A stretch of DNA of 64,000 nucleotides from Streptomyces sp. f51 (lineage in GTDB: Bacteria; Actinomycetota; Actinomycetes; Streptomycetales; Streptomycetaceae): the NCBI RefSeq assembly GCF_037940415.1, contig NZ_CP149798.1:2414501-2478500 (forward strand). The letters run 5' to 3'. Below are positions 45,608 through 54,809 of the stretch, one piece after another. The position numbers were made by a program, and so were the translations under genes. Positions within the stretch are counted from its first letter, which is position 1; each line of letters opens with the position of its first letter. The notes below the pieces were generated by a model. That model was not told the DNA's origin, did not search any database, and saw nothing but the letters and a program-made list of their open reading frames with translations.

Positions 45608-47764
45608 TCAGGGGGTCGGGCGCGGGGTGCCCGGGGGGCTCCCGGACTCCCCGGGCCGCCCGTTCTCGGCCCGTACGACGTCGATCAGGGCGTGCAGCCG
45701 GGGCGAGGCGGCCAGTTCCTCCAGGGTGACCGGTGCGCCCTCGGCGTCGGCGATGGGCAGGCGCCAGTTGGGGTATTCGTCCCAGGTTCCCGGGAGGTTC
45801 TGCGGGCGGCGGTCGCCGACGGTGTCCGGGAGCCAGACGCCGATCAGCCGGGCCGGGGTGCGCAGCAGGAAGCGGTGGACGGCCTGGATCTCGGCCTCCT
45901 CGGCGGAGGCGGGGGCTCCGCCGCTCGGGCCGCGCAGCAGTCCGAGCCGGGAGAGCAGCGCCAGCCACTCCCGGACGTCGGCGGCGGCGGCCGCCCGTTC
46001 ATCGGCCAGGGAGCCGGTCAACAGCCCCAGCCGGTCGCGGAGTTCGACGTGCTCGCCGGTGAACCGGGCTGCGGTGGAGGGCAGGTCGTGGGTGGTGGCG
46101 GTGGCCAGGCAGTCGGCGCGCCAGGCGTCGGGCGGCAGGGGCAGGCCGTCCCCGTCCCAGTCGCGTTCGAACCACAGCACCGAGGTGCCGAGCACTCCGC
46201 GCTCCTGGAGCGCCTCTCGCACCCCGGGTTCGACCGTGCCGAGGTCCTCGCCGATGACCAGCGCTCCGGCCCGTGAGGCTTCCAGGACGAGGACGGCGAG
46301 CATCGCCTCGGCGTCGTAGCGGACGTACGTGCCCTCGGTGGGCGGCTGTCCCTCGGGGATCCACCAGAGCCGGAACAGGCCCATGACGTGGTCGATGCGC
46401 AGGGCGCCGGCGTGCCGCAGGAGGGCGCGCAGCAGCCGGCGGTAGGGGGCGTAGCCGCAGGCGGCGAGCCGGTCGGGGCGCCAGGGCGGCAGTCCCCAGT
46501 CCTGGCCGCGCGCGTTGAAGGCGTCGGGGGGCGCGCCGACGGACATGCCGGCCGCGAAGTACTCCTGCTGGGCCCAGGCGTCCGCGCCGTCGGGGTGGAC
46601 GCCGACGGCGAGGTCGTGCACGAGTCCCACGCTCATGCCCGCGTCGCGCGCGGAGCGCTGGGCGCGGGCGAGCTGGGCCTCGGTGAGCCAGGCGAGCCTG
46701 CTGTGGAAGTCGACGCGGTCGGTCAGCTCGCCGCGGGCGCGGGTGGTCGCCGGCGAGCGGGGGTCGCGCAGCGCGGGGGGCCAGTTCCGCCAGTCGGAGC
46801 CGTGCACCTCGGCGAGCGCGCACCAGGTGGCGTGGTCCTCCAGGGCCCGGCCCTCCTCGGCGAGGAAGTCGGCGTACGCGGCCTGCCGTCCGGGTCCGAG
46901 CGGTACGGCACAGACGGCTTCGAGCGCCTCGCGCTTGAGGTCCCACACGGCGTCGCGGTCGATGAGCGCGCCCTTGCGCAGCACGCCGTCGCGCAGCCGT
47001 CCGGCGCGTTCCAGCAGCGCGGACAGCCGGGCGCGGTCCTCGGCGTACGGGTACTCGGGGACGTCCTCGACGCGCAGGTGCACCGGGTCGGGGAAGCGGC
47101 GGGACGAGGGCCGGTACGGGGAGGGGTCGGTGGGGTCGCCGGGCACGGCCGCGTGCAGGGGGTTGACCTGGACGAATCCGGCGCCCAGTGCCCGTCCGGC
47201 CCAGGCGCTCAGCTCGGCGAGGTCGCCGAGGTCGCCCATGCCCCAGGAGCGGCGGGAGAGCAGGGAGTAGAGCTGGACGAGCAGTCCGTACGTGCGTCCG
47301 GGGGGCGCGGGCAGCCGGGCCGGGGCGACGACGAGGTGGGCGTCGGCCTCGCGGCCGTCGGGAGTGGTGGCGCGCAGGGTGTGGACGCCGGGCGGCAGCC
47401 GGTCGGCCAGGGTGTGGGACTCGCCCTGTTCGGTGGTGACGCTCAGACGGGTGCCGTCCGGCAGCCCGGCGAGTCCGGCGGGGGCGAGGCCGCCCCAGCT
47501 CACCAGGGTCGGCGGCAGCAGCCGCCCCGCGGTCTCGGCCTCGTGCCGCGCGAGGGCGGCCCCGACGGCGTCCGGGGTGCTCGCGTCGACGCCGAGCGCC
47601 GCCAGGATCGCGACGAGCGCGCTGTCCGGGGCCGCGACCGTGCGGCCGGGAGAGGGGCTGTACTCGGGGGCGACACCGTGCAGGGCGGCGAGCCGGGACA
47701 GGGGTGTCCGCGGCGCCGGCTCCGGTGCCGTGCGCGGTGGGTCGGCGGGCCCGGTGGGTGCCAT
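45608..47764 (-). CDS. malQ: 4-alpha-glucanotransferase (amylomaltase)
   Basis: MalQ transfers maltodextrin segments between alpha-1,4-glucans, in cytosolic maltose and glycogen metabolism. The 718-residue product is of the long actinobacterial GH77 type, with an extra N-terminal beta domain of about 140 residues before the barrel. Catalytic-region motifs are visible: ALRIDHVMGLFRLWWIP with the nucleophile Asp, VIGEDLGTVEP with the acid Glu, and ATTHDLPS. Its ATG overlaps the stop of the upstream small gene by one base, so it is translationally coupled to it. The C-terminus is Pro/Gly-rich. Confidence 0.93.
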   Translation of the reverse strand: MAPTGPADPPRTAPEPAPRTPLSRLAALHGVAPEYSPSPGRTVAAPDSALVAILAALGVDASTPDAVGAALARHEAETAGRLLPPTLVSWGGLAPAGLAGLPDGTRLSVTTEQGESHTLADRLPPGVHTLRATTPDGREADAHLVVAPARLPAPPGRTYGLLVQLYSLLSRRSWGMGDLGDLAELSAWAGRALGAGFVQVNPLHAAVPGDPTDPSPYRPSSRRFPDPVHLRVEDVPEYPYAEDRARLSALLERAGRLRDGVLRKGALIDRDAVWDLKREALEAVCAVPLGPGRQAAYADFLAEEGRALEDHATWCALAEVHGSDWRNWPPALRDPRSPATTRARGELTDRVDFHSRLAWLTEAQLARAQRSARDAGMSVGLVHDLAVGVHPDGADAWAQQEYFAAGMSVGAPPDAFNARGQDWGLPPWRPDRLAACGYAPYRRLLRALLRHAGALRIDHVMGLFRLWWIPEGQPPTEGTYVRYDAEAMLAVLVLEASRAGALVIGEDLGTVEPGVREALQERGVLGTSVLWFERDWDGDGLPLPPDAWRADCLATATTHDLPSTAARFTGEHVELRDRLGLLTGSLADERAAAAADVREWLALLSRLGLLRGPSGGAPASAEEAEIQAVHRFLLRTPARLIGVWLPDTVGDRRPQNLPGTWDEYPNWRLPIADAEGAPVTLEELAASPRLHALIDVVRAENGRPGESGSPPGTPRPTP

Positions 47765-48033
47765 CAGGCCCCCGACGCGGCGCCGGCCGAGGTGGGCTCG
47801 CTCGTCAGATGCGCGGCGTCCGCGAGCGGCGGCTCGCTGGTCAGCGGCTCGGCGTCGGGCAGCGGGGGTTCGCTGGTCAGCGGTGCCGCGCAGCAGGCGC
47901 TCTCCGAGCCGGGCGGACAGGGGTGGGCGCCCTCGGGCTCGGCGGACGCCCGGCTCGCGCGCGGGCCGGGGACGGACGGCCCCGCCGCGCGTTCGGACAG
48001 GGCGGTGAGGAGCAGGTGTGCCGATGCGGCCAC
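47764..48033 (-). CDS. Small protein with SEPPL-type repeats, coupled to malQ
   Basis: The 89-residue product starts with a short helix (AASAHLLLTALSERAAG), then becomes disordered with Pro, Ala and Glu and a Cys pair (SACCAAP), and ends with three repeats of LTSEPPL/LTSEPTS. A GTG at 48033 with AAGGAGG five bases upstream is the best start; the frame is open to an ATG at 48075 lacking a ribosome site. Its stop overlaps the malQ start (ATGA), so one function may be to couple malQ translation. I know no relative with known function. Confidence 0.6.
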   Translation of the reverse strand: MAASAHLLLTALSERAAGPSVPGPRASRASAEPEGAHPCPPGSESACCAAPLTSEPPLPDAEPLTSEPPLADAAHLTSEPTSAGAASGA

Positions 48034-48332
48034 GAGGGCCTCCTTGTCGAGGTCGGGTACGGCGGCCGGGGGCATTCCGGTGGTTCGTGCCGGAAACGGA
48101 TGCCCCGGGCGGTCACCGCAGCCCTACCCCGTGGGCGCGAGAGCAGACGCCCACGGAGGGACAACGTGCTTCTGCTCACACGCCGTCGCCGTCGCGTACG
48201 GTCCGGACGGCACCTCCAGGCTGGGGTAATACCGGCACTTCGGCCACTCTCGTTGACACCTTCACCACCCGAATGGTGGGCTCGACGCCAATCGACGGCG
48301 CGGCCGGGACGGCCCGGCCACGAGGGGGATCC

Positions 48333-51300
48333 GTGCGACTCGGGCGTGGAAGAGGAGCGACCGCACTCGCGTTCGCCGTGGTCGCGAGCGCGTTCGCCAC
48401 GGTCCCCCCGGCGGTGGCCGCGCCGCACGGTCCGGCGGCCTCGGCGGACGAGCCCACCGGGAGCGGGGTGCCCGCCGTCTGGCCGCGCCCGCAGTCGCTG
48501 CGCGCGAACGGCTCCCCGGTCACCGTCACGGACGAGGTCGTGCTGCTCACCCCGGCGCCGGACACGGCCTCGGGCGGTGTGCGCGACGGCTCGGCGGCCG
48601 GCTGGTACGCCCCGGGCGTGCCACTGACTCCGTACGCCCCCGGTGTGGGCGTCGACGCGAACACCCCGGACGGCGGCGACCTCGACCCGTACGCCCTCGA
48701 AGCGTTGCGCGCCCTGCTGCGGCAGGCCGGCGCGCGCACGATCACGACGGCGCGAGACGGTGACACGCTCCCGGCGCACGCTCTGGTGGTGCGCCTGGGC
48801 ACGGATCCGGCGAACACCGGCGGGCGGGGCCCGGGTTCCTTCGGGAGCGCGCGGACCGCGTCGGGCTCCCTGGAGCGGGCGCTGACGGCGCTCGGCGCCG
48901 CGCCCCGCGCCGATCTCCCCTCAGGCGGCTACCGGCTGGCCGTGGGCCGCGCCGACAGCCGGGACACCGTCGCCCTGGCGGGCGTCGGCGAGGACGGTCT
49001 GTTCCACGCGGTGCAGACACTGCGCCAACTCCTGGGCGCCGACGGCCGGATCGCCGGTGCCGTCGTCCGGGACTGGCCGGGCACCGCCGTCCGGGGTGTC
49101 ACCGAGGGGTTCTACGGCAGCCCGTGGACCCCTGAACAGCGCCTCGCGCAACTGGACTTCATGGGCAGGACGAAGCAGAACCGCTATGTGTACGCGCCCG
49201 GCGACGACCTCTTCCGGCAGGCGCGCTGGCGTGAGCCGTACCCGGCCGGGGAGCGCGCCCGCTTCCGGGACCTGGCGGAGCGGGCCCGCCGCAATCACGT
49301 CACGCCGACCTGGGCGGTGGCCCCCGGGCAGGCGATGTGCTTCTCCTCGGACGCCGACGTGAGGGCGCTGACGCGCAAGCTCGACGCCATGTGGGCGCTC
49401 GGGTTCCGCGCCTTCCAGCTCCAGTTCCAGGACGTCAGCTACACCGAGTGGCACTGCGGGGCGGACGCGGACGCGTTCGGCTCCGGACCCGCGGCGGCGG
49501 CGAGGGCGCAGGCCCGGGTGGCGAACGCCGTGGCCCGGCATCTCACCGCCCGCCACCCGGACGTCGCCGCCCTGTCCCTGATGCCGACCGAGTACTACGA
49601 GGACGGCTCGACCGACTACCGCCGGCGGCTGGCCGGCGCCCTGGACGAGAACGTCGAGGTCGCGTGGACGGGCGTCGGCGTGGTGCCGAAGACCATCACC
49701 GGCGGCGAACTGGCGCGCACCCGCTCGGTGTTCGGCAGTCATCCGCTCGTCACCATGGACAACTACCCGGTCAACGACTACGCGCAGGACCGGGTGTTCC
49801 TCGGCCCCTACCAGGGACGCGAGCCTGCGGTGGCCATGGGTTCGGCGGCCCTGCTGGCGAACGCGATGCCCCAGGCCGAGGCGTCCCGCATCCCGCTGTT
49901 CACGGCCGCCGACTACGCCTGGAACCCGCGGGACTACCGGCCGCAGGAGTCCTGGGAGGCCGCGATCGAGGATCTCGCGGGCAAGGACGCGCGCGGCGCG
50001 GACGCGCTGCGCGCGCTGGCGGGGAACGAGGCGTCCTCGGTCCTCGGCGGCGAGGAGTCGGCGTATCTGCGCCCGCTCATGGAGGCGTTCTGGCAGGCGC
50101 GGACGACCGAGGACCGGGCCGCGGGCGACCGTGCGGCCGAGCGGCTGCGTGCCGCGTTCACGGTGATGCGCGAGACGCCGGAACGGCTGGCGGGCCGCCC
50201 GGTCGCCACCGAAGTGGAGCCCTGGACCGAGCAGTTGGCACGCTACGGCGAGGCCGGTGAGACGGCCCTCGCGCTGCTCGACGCCCAGGCGGACGGTGAC
50301 GCGACGGCCGCGTGGACGGCGTACCGCTCGCTGAACCGGCTGCGGGCCCGGCTCGCGGCGAGCGAGGTGACGGTGGGCGCGGGCGTGCTCGATCCGTTCC
50401 TGACGCGGGCCCGCACCGCGTACGAGCAGTGGGCGGGCCTCGGCAACGAGTCCTCCACCGGCCACTCCGTCCCGAAGGGTCCCGGAGCGGCGGGGGACGG
50501 CGGCACGGGGTCCGGCGGCGCCACGCCCGGCGCGGGCGGGGGCGGTGGCACGGACGACGGAGGGCCCACCCCGGGCAGTCCGGCCCCCGTGGACGGCACC
50601 GGCCGGGACGGCCGCACCGTCCTGCTCCCGCGCCCGCGCGTCCTCACCGACGTGAGCGTGCTCACCGACCCCGGCGTGACGGGCTTCGTCGAGGCGCGTG
50701 TCCCGGGCGAGGGCTGGCGGTACCTCGGCGACCTCGCCCCCGGGGGCGCGACGGAGATCGGTGCGGCACGGATCGGCACGGCGGGCGTGCGCGTGGACGC
50801 GCTGCGGGTGCTCGGCCCGGAGCCGTCCCAGGTCCGCCATCTCGTGCCGTGGTTCGCCGACACCCCCGCCGCCGCACTGCGGCTGGCCCGCTCCACGACG
50901 GACATGGAGATCGGCGGCACGGAACGGATCACGGCCCGGCTGACCTCGCTGCGCCCCACCGGCGTCAGCGGTGAACTGACGGCACGGGCTCCGAAGGGCA
51001 TCCGGGTCAAGGTCTCGCGGCCCTCGCCGAAGCTGGCGCGCGGCGCCGTCGTCGACAGCGTCGTGGAGGTCACGGTCCCCCAGGGGACGCCGTCGGGCAC
51101 GTACGAGGTGACGGTCGCCTTCGGTGCGCAGACCCGCACCCTGACCGTCCGCGCCTTCCCGCCCACGGCGGGCCCCGACCTGGCCCGCGCCGGCACGGCC
51201 TCCTCGTCCGCCGACGAGACCCCCGACTTCCCGGCCTCGGCCGCCAACGACGGTGATCCGTCGACCCGTTGGTCCTCGCCCGTCGACGACGGCGCCTGGT

Positions 51301-51566
51301 GGCAGGTGGGCTTCGCCGAGCCGGTGCGCCTCGGCCGGCTCGTGCTGAGCTGGCAGGACGCGCACCCGTCCGCGTACCGCGTGCAGGTCTCCGCCGACGG
51401 GCGCGTCTGGCGCACCGCGACGACCGTGAACGACAGCCGGGGCGGCCTGGAGTCGGTCCGCTTCGACGAACGGGACGTGCGCTTCGTACGCGTCCAGGGG
51501 CTGCGGCGGGCCACGGCCTACGGGTACTCGCTGTGGTCGGCCGAGGCGTACGCGGTCGCGGAGTGA
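48333..51566 (+). CDS. Secreted GH84-like beta-N-acetylglucosaminidase with C-terminal carbohydrate-binding domains
   Basis: The 1077-residue protein has a signal peptide (about 1-33), a GH20b-like domain (about 45-240), a GH84-like barrel starting GVTEGFYGSPWT at about residue 255, a helical domain, a Gly-rich linker (about 715-755), an alpha-galactosidase NEW3-like domain and a final F5/8C (CBM32) module from about residue 948. It should cleave terminal N-acetylglucosamine or hyaluronan-type chains outside the cell. The catalytic Asp-Asp pair of GH84 appears here as Gln-Asp (QFQDVSY, about residue 364). The GTG start has GAGGGGG upstream. The stop codon lies in the first unit of a 38-bp tandem repeat. 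Confidence 0.88.
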   Translation: MRLGRGRGATALAFAVVASAFATVPPAVAAPHGPAASADEPTGSGVPAVWPRPQSLRANGSPVTVTDEVVLLTPAPDTASGGVRDGSAAGWYAPGVPLTPYAPGVGVDANTPDGGDLDPYALEALRALLRQAGARTITTARDGDTLPAHALVVRLGTDPANTGGRGPGSFGSARTASGSLERALTALGAAPRADLPSGGYRLAVGRADSRDTVALAGVGEDGLFHAVQTLRQLLGADGRIAGAVVRDWPGTAVRGVTEGFYGSPWTPEQRLAQLDFMGRTKQNRYVYAPGDDLFRQARWREPYPAGERARFRDLAERARRNHVTPTWAVAPGQAMCFSSDADVRALTRKLDAMWALGFRAFQLQFQDVSYTEWHCGADADAFGSGPAAAARAQARVANAVARHLTARHPDVAALSLMPTEYYEDGSTDYRRRLAGALDENVEVAWTGVGVVPKTITGGELARTRSVFGSHPLVTMDNYPVNDYAQDRVFLGPYQGREPAVAMGSAALLANAMPQAEASRIPLFTAADYAWNPRDYRPQESWEAAIEDLAGKDARGADALRALAGNEASSVLGGEESAYLRPLMEAFWQARTTEDRAAGDRAAERLRAAFTVMRETPERLAGRPVATEVEPWTEQLARYGEAGETALALLDAQADGDATAAWTAYRSLNRLRARLAASEVTVGAGVLDPFLTRARTAYEQWAGLGNESSTGHSVPKGPGAAGDGGTGSGGATPGAGGGGGTDDGGPTPGSPAPVDGTGRDGRTVLLPRPRVLTDVSVLTDPGVTGFVEARVPGEGWRYLGDLAPGGATEIGAARIGTAGVRVDALRVLGPEPSQVRHLVPWFADTPAAALRLARSTTDMEIGGTERITARLTSLRPTGVSGELTARAPKGIRVKVSRPSPKLARGAVVDSVVEVTVPQGTPSGTYEVTVAFGAQTRTLTVRAFPPTAGPDLARAGTASSSADETPDFPASAANDGDPSTRWSSPVDDGAWWQVGFAEPVRLGRLVLSWQDAHPSAYRVQVSADGRVWRTATTVNDSRGGLESVRFDERDVRFVRVQGLRRATAYGYSLWSAEAYAVAE

Positions 51567-51742
51567 CGGGACGGCGGACCGGCGGTCGCGGACCCGCGGA
51601 GTGACGGGACGGCGGACCGGCGGTCGCGGACCCGCGGAGTGACGGGACGGCGGACCGGCGGTCGCGAACCCGCGGAGTGACGGGACGGCGGACCGGCGGT
51701 CGCGAACCCGCGGAGTGACGGGACGGCGGACCGGCGGTCGCG
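51561..51742. repeat. 38-bp tandem repeat (minisatellite), 4.8 copies
   Basis: Units start at 51561, 51599, 51637, 51675 and 51713 and are almost identical; copies 1-2 and copies 3-4 differ by one base (GCGGACC versus GCGAACC). The first unit contains the stop codon of the GH84-like gene. Each unit holds a small inverted repeat, GACC-GGC-GGTC. Since 38 is not a multiple of 3, it is not a coding repeat. Confidence 0.92.
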
Positions 51743-51841
51743 GGCTGACAGGCCGCCGGACGGACGGGCCGACAGGCACGGGCGCAGGCCGACGGGCCGG
51801 CGTCCGGTCGGAAAGTTCCCGGCGATCTCCGCCCCACTATT

Positions 51842-51863
51842 CACTCAGTACATATCCTGAGTG
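51842..51863. promoter_or_regulatory. Putative PadR operator
   Basis: CACTCAG and CTGAGTG form a perfect inverted repeat with an 8-base spacer, 14 bp before the PadR start. A second pair, CAGTA...TACTG, overlaps it. The spacer TACATATC is AT-rich and could include the -10 box. Position and symmetry suggest autoregulation. Confidence 0.6.
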
Positions 51864-51876
51864 CATACTGATCTCC

Positions 51877-52410
51877 ATGAGCACCCGTCACATCCTGCTG
51901 GGGCTGCTCGCCGGAGGACCGAGCCATGGCTACAACCTCAAGCGACGCCACGACGAACGCTTCCCGCAGGCCCGCCCGCTGGCCTACGGCCAGGTGTACA
52001 CGACCTTGCAGCGCCTGGTCCGCGACGGCCTCGCCGCGATCGACGGCACCGATTCGGACGGCGGTCCCGAGCGGACGCTGTACCGCTCGACCGACGAGGG
52101 TTCGAGCGAACTGACCCGGTGGGCGGGCGAGATCGCTCCGCCCGCCCCCTTCGTGACGAACGAGATCTTCGCCAAGGTCGTCGTCTCGATCCTCGCCTCG
52201 GCGGACCCGGCCGCCTACCTGAGCGCACAGCGCGCCGCCCACATGGAGCGGATGCGTGAGCTCACGGCGGTGAAGACGGCACCCGGTGCCGGCCTCGCCA
52301 GCGTCCTGTCGGCCGACTACGCCCTCAACCACCTCGACGCCGACCTCCGTTGGATGACCACCACGGCGGCCCGGCTCACCACCCTGACCGCGGAGGTCGA
52401 CACAGCATGA
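51877..52410 (+). CDS. PadR-family transcriptional regulator
   Basis: The 177-residue protein has the PadR winged helix (RHILLGLLAGGPSHGYNLKRR, with AYGQVYTTLQRLVRDGL forming the recognition region) and a C-terminal helical dimerisation domain of the Vir type. PadR repressors commonly control multidrug exporters. It is the first gene of an operon with an ABC transporter, overlapping the ATPase start by ATGA. An inverted repeat directly upstream is the probable operator. The start is an ATG at 51877. Confidence 0.9.
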   Translation: MSTRHILLGLLAGGPSHGYNLKRRHDERFPQARPLAYGQVYTTLQRLVRDGLAAIDGTDSDGGPERTLYRSTDEGSSELTRWAGEIAPPAPFVTNEIFAKVVVSILASADPAAYLSAQRAAHMERMRELTAVKTAPGAGLASVLSADYALNHLDADLRWMTTTAARLTTLTAEVDTA

Positions 52411-53123
52411 GCACCCCCCTCCTGACCGCCAGGGGCCTGGTCAAGGCCTACGGCCCGACCCGGGCGCTGCGCGGCGCCTCGCTGGACCTGGCCGCGGGCG
52501 AGGTCCTCGCCGTCACCGGGGCCAGCGGCAGTGGCAAGTCCACCCTGCTGCACTGCCTGGCCGGCATCGTCAGACCCGACGCGGGAACGGTGGAGTACGC
52601 GGGCGAACGCCTCGACCTGCTCCCCGAGAAGCGGCTCGGCGAACTGCGCCGCACGGACTTCGGCGTGGTGTTCCAGTTCGGGCAGCTGATCCCCGAACTG
52701 ACCGCCGCCGACAACGTGGCACTGCCCCTGCTGCTCGCGGGCACGTCCCGCGCGGCGGCACGGGAGCGGGCCGGCGAGTGGCTGGAGCGGTTCGGCGTAC
52801 GGGGACAGGAGGCACTGCGGCCCGGCGAGATGAGCGGCGGACAGGCCCAGCGGGTGGCGCTGGCGCGGGCCCTGGTGACGGAGCCGAGGGCCGTCCTCGC
52901 GGACGAGCCGACCGGCGCGCTCGACTCGCTCGCCGGGGAACAGGTGATGACCGCGCTGATCCACACCGCCCGGGAGTCCGGCACGGCCGTCCTGCTGATC
53001 ACGCACGACGCCCAGGTGGCCGCGTACGCCGACCGGGAGATCTCACTGCGGGACGGGGTCGTGACCGGCTCGGGCGCCCCGTCGTCCGACTCCGCCGTCC
53101 CTTCCGGAGAGGTGGCCCGATGA
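52407..53123 (+). CDS. ABC transporter ATPase (MacB/LolD type)
   Basis: The 238-residue ATPase has Walker A GASGSGKST, the Q-loop FQFGQLIPELTAADN, signature MSGGQAQRVALARAL, Walker B VLADEPTGALD and switch His in LITHDAQVA. The Q-loop and DEPTGALD sequences are of the MacB/LolD/BceA class that works with FtsX-like permeases. Both ends overlap the neighbouring genes by ATGA. With the PadR gene ahead, export of a toxic peptide or drug is the likely role. Confidence 0.92.
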   Translation: MSTPLLTARGLVKAYGPTRALRGASLDLAAGEVLAVTGASGSGKSTLLHCLAGIVRPDAGTVEYAGERLDLLPEKRLGELRRTDFGVVFQFGQLIPELTAADNVALPLLLAGTSRAAARERAGEWLERFGVRGQEALRPGEMSGGQAQRVALARALVTEPRAVLADEPTGALDSLAGEQVMTALIHTARESGTAVLLITHDAQVAAYADREISLRDGVVTGSGAPSSDSAVPSGEVAR

Positions 53124-54460
53124 TCGCCGACCTCCGGATCGCCCTGCTGCTCACCCGCGGCTCGGACCGGCGCGAGGGGTGGCGGGTGGCGCTGACGGCC
53201 GTCGGGGCCGCCCTCGCGACCGGGCTCTGCCAGGCAGCCGTCGCCGTCGCCTCGCTCCAGGGGCAGTACTCGATGTCCCTCGCCCACGGCCTGCTCGACC
53301 AGCCCGGTGAGCGGGCGGGCGTGGTCCTGACCCTGCTGCTCCTGCTGGTGCCGGTGCTCGGCTTCCTCGGACAGTGCGCCCGCATCGGGGCCGTGCACCG
53401 CGACCGGCGGCTGGCCGGGCTGCGGCTCGTGGGGGCCACCCCCGCGCAGGTGCGGCGGATCGCCGCGCTGGAGGCGGGCCTCGCGTGTCTGACCGGCTCG
53501 GTCGTCGCCGGCGCCGTCGCCGCGTGGGTCCTGGCGGGTCGGTGGCAGAGCCCGCCGGTCGCCGTGTGGGCCGGCTGCGCGGGGGTCGCGCTGGCCGTGC
53601 CCGTACTGGGCGCGCTGGTCAGCGCGCTGGCGCTGCGCCGGGTGGTGGCCTCGCCGCTGGGCTGGGTGCGCCGGGTGCGCCCGGACCGCGGGCGGGGGCC
53701 GGGCATCGCCGTCCTCCTGACGGCTCTCGTGACGCTTCTCACCGGGATCACCCTCGCTCCCCGCACCTTCGGCGGGTTCGAGACGGCTCCGCTGTTCGTG
53801 TTCGGCGTGGTGATAATCACGGGCGTCGGGGCCGTCTGGGCGGCCGGCGCGAGCGCCCGGTTGATCGGCCGCGTGCTCGCGGAGCGGACCGGGAACCCGG
53901 CGGTCCTGATCGCGGCCGAGCGGCTGCGGGACGACCCCTGGGCGGGGGCCCGCACCCACGCCGCCGTGCTGCTGGTGACGGTCGTGGGGACGGGCTTCGT
54001 CGGCGTACGGCAGGTGCTGCTCGCCGCCCTCACCGGGCGTGACCGCGACTCGTTCCCCGCGAACCTGTCCTTCTACACGACCGGTCTCGACCTCACCGGC
54101 GCCGCGATCCTGCTGGCCCTCGCGATCACCCTGTCCGGGCTGGCCGTGGGGACCGCAGAATCACTGGCCACCCGCCGTCGGGGCCTCGCCGCCCAGGTCG
54201 CGGGCGGAGTGCCGCGGGCGGTGCTCGGCCGGGCCCTGATCCTGGAGACCGCCCTGCCGCTGGCCCCGGCGGTCGCGCTGGCGGGGGCCGGGGGTCTGGC
54301 GATCGGTGTCTGGTACGGGCAGCTCGCGGGCGGCGGAATCGTGCCGGTGCTGCCACTGGTCGTGCCCGTGGCCGTCTACGCGGCCGCTCTGCTGGCGGCG
54401 GGCACCTCGCTGCCGCTGCTGCGCCGCTCGGTGCGGCCCGCGGAGCTGCGGCACGCCTGA
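53120..54460 (+). CDS. FtsX-like ABC transporter permease
   Basis: The 446-residue membrane protein has about eight to ten hydrophobic segments and an FtsX-like element ([25 protein letters not shown]), where LRxxGATxxQ is the coupling motif. No large extracellular domain is present, so it differs from BceB. It starts by ATGA overlap with the ATPase gene and ends the PadR operon. The substrate is not evident. A 9-bp minisatellite lies shortly after the stop codon. Confidence 0.88.
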   Translation: MIADLRIALLLTRGSDRREGWRVALTAVGAALATGLCQAAVAVASLQGQYSMSLAHGLLDQPGERAGVVLTLLLLLVPVLGFLGQCARIGAVHRDRRLAGLRLVGATPAQVRRIAALEAGLACLTGSVVAGAVAAWVLAGRWQSPPVAVWAGCAGVALAVPVLGALVSALALRRVVASPLGWVRRVRPDRGRGPGIAVLLTALVTLLTGITLAPRTFGGFETAPLFVFGVVIITGVGAVWAAGASARLIGRVLAERTGNPAVLIAAERLRDDPWAGARTHAAVLLVTVVGTGFVGVRQVLLAALTGRDRDSFPANLSFYTTGLDLTGAAILLALAITLSGLAVGTAESLATRRRGLAAQVAGGVPRAVLGRALILETALPLAPAVALAGAGGLAIGVWYGQLAGGGIVPVLPLVVPVAVYAAALLAAGTSLPLLRRSVRPAELRHA

Positions 54461-54809
54461 GCCCGGCCGGGGGGCCTGCCGGGGGGGCGGCGCCGGCCGC
54501 GCCGCCCGCGGGGTCCTCGGGATCCGCAGGGTCCTCGGGATCCGCAGGGTCCGCAGGGTCCGCAGGGTCCGCAGGGTCCGCAGGGTCCGCAGGGTCCGCA
54601 GGGTCCTCGGGATACGCAGGGTCCGCAGGGTCCTCGGGGTCTCGCGGTCCGCGGGCGGGACCGTGCGCCGACGCCCGTGCGGCGGCACGCGGGCACGCCC
54701 GGGAGCCCGTGCGGCACCGGGGCGGCTGCCGGAAGGCACGGGGGTCCTCCCGGGCAGCCGGAGGCGGCGGCTGCCGAGGGCGGCGCCGCCAACGCGAAGG
54801 CCCGGATCG
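54461..54809. other. Convergent intergenic region with minisatellite
   Basis: This 349-bp stretch between the permease and HNH genes contains no supported gene. Its middle is the 9-bp tandem repeat at 54512-54637, which keeps all frames open. The remaining part is G/C-rich with no clear hairpin terminator. Confidence 0.55.
54512..54637. repeat. 9-bp tandem repeat, 14 units
   Basis: Fourteen consecutive 9-base units follow variants of GGTCCGCAG, GGTCCTCGG and GATCCGCAG. Six identical GGTCCGCAG copies occupy 54548-54601. Perfect short units of this kind are prone to copy-number change. It lies between convergent genes. Confidence 0.92.

Noticed and set aside
48253..48300. DasR site and promoter upstream of the GH84-like gene
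   Set aside because: A TTGACA is present at 48253 but no fitting -10 box, and CCACC-N5-GGTGG does not match the DasR consensus.
51561..51742. CRISPR array
   Set aside because: Units are contiguous without unique spacers and no cas gene is present.
51070..51844. Minus-strand ORFs with repeated Arg/Pro sequence near 51.7 kb
   Set aside because: They arise from the 38-bp repeat, which shifts frame each unit, and from the antisense of the GH84-like gene.
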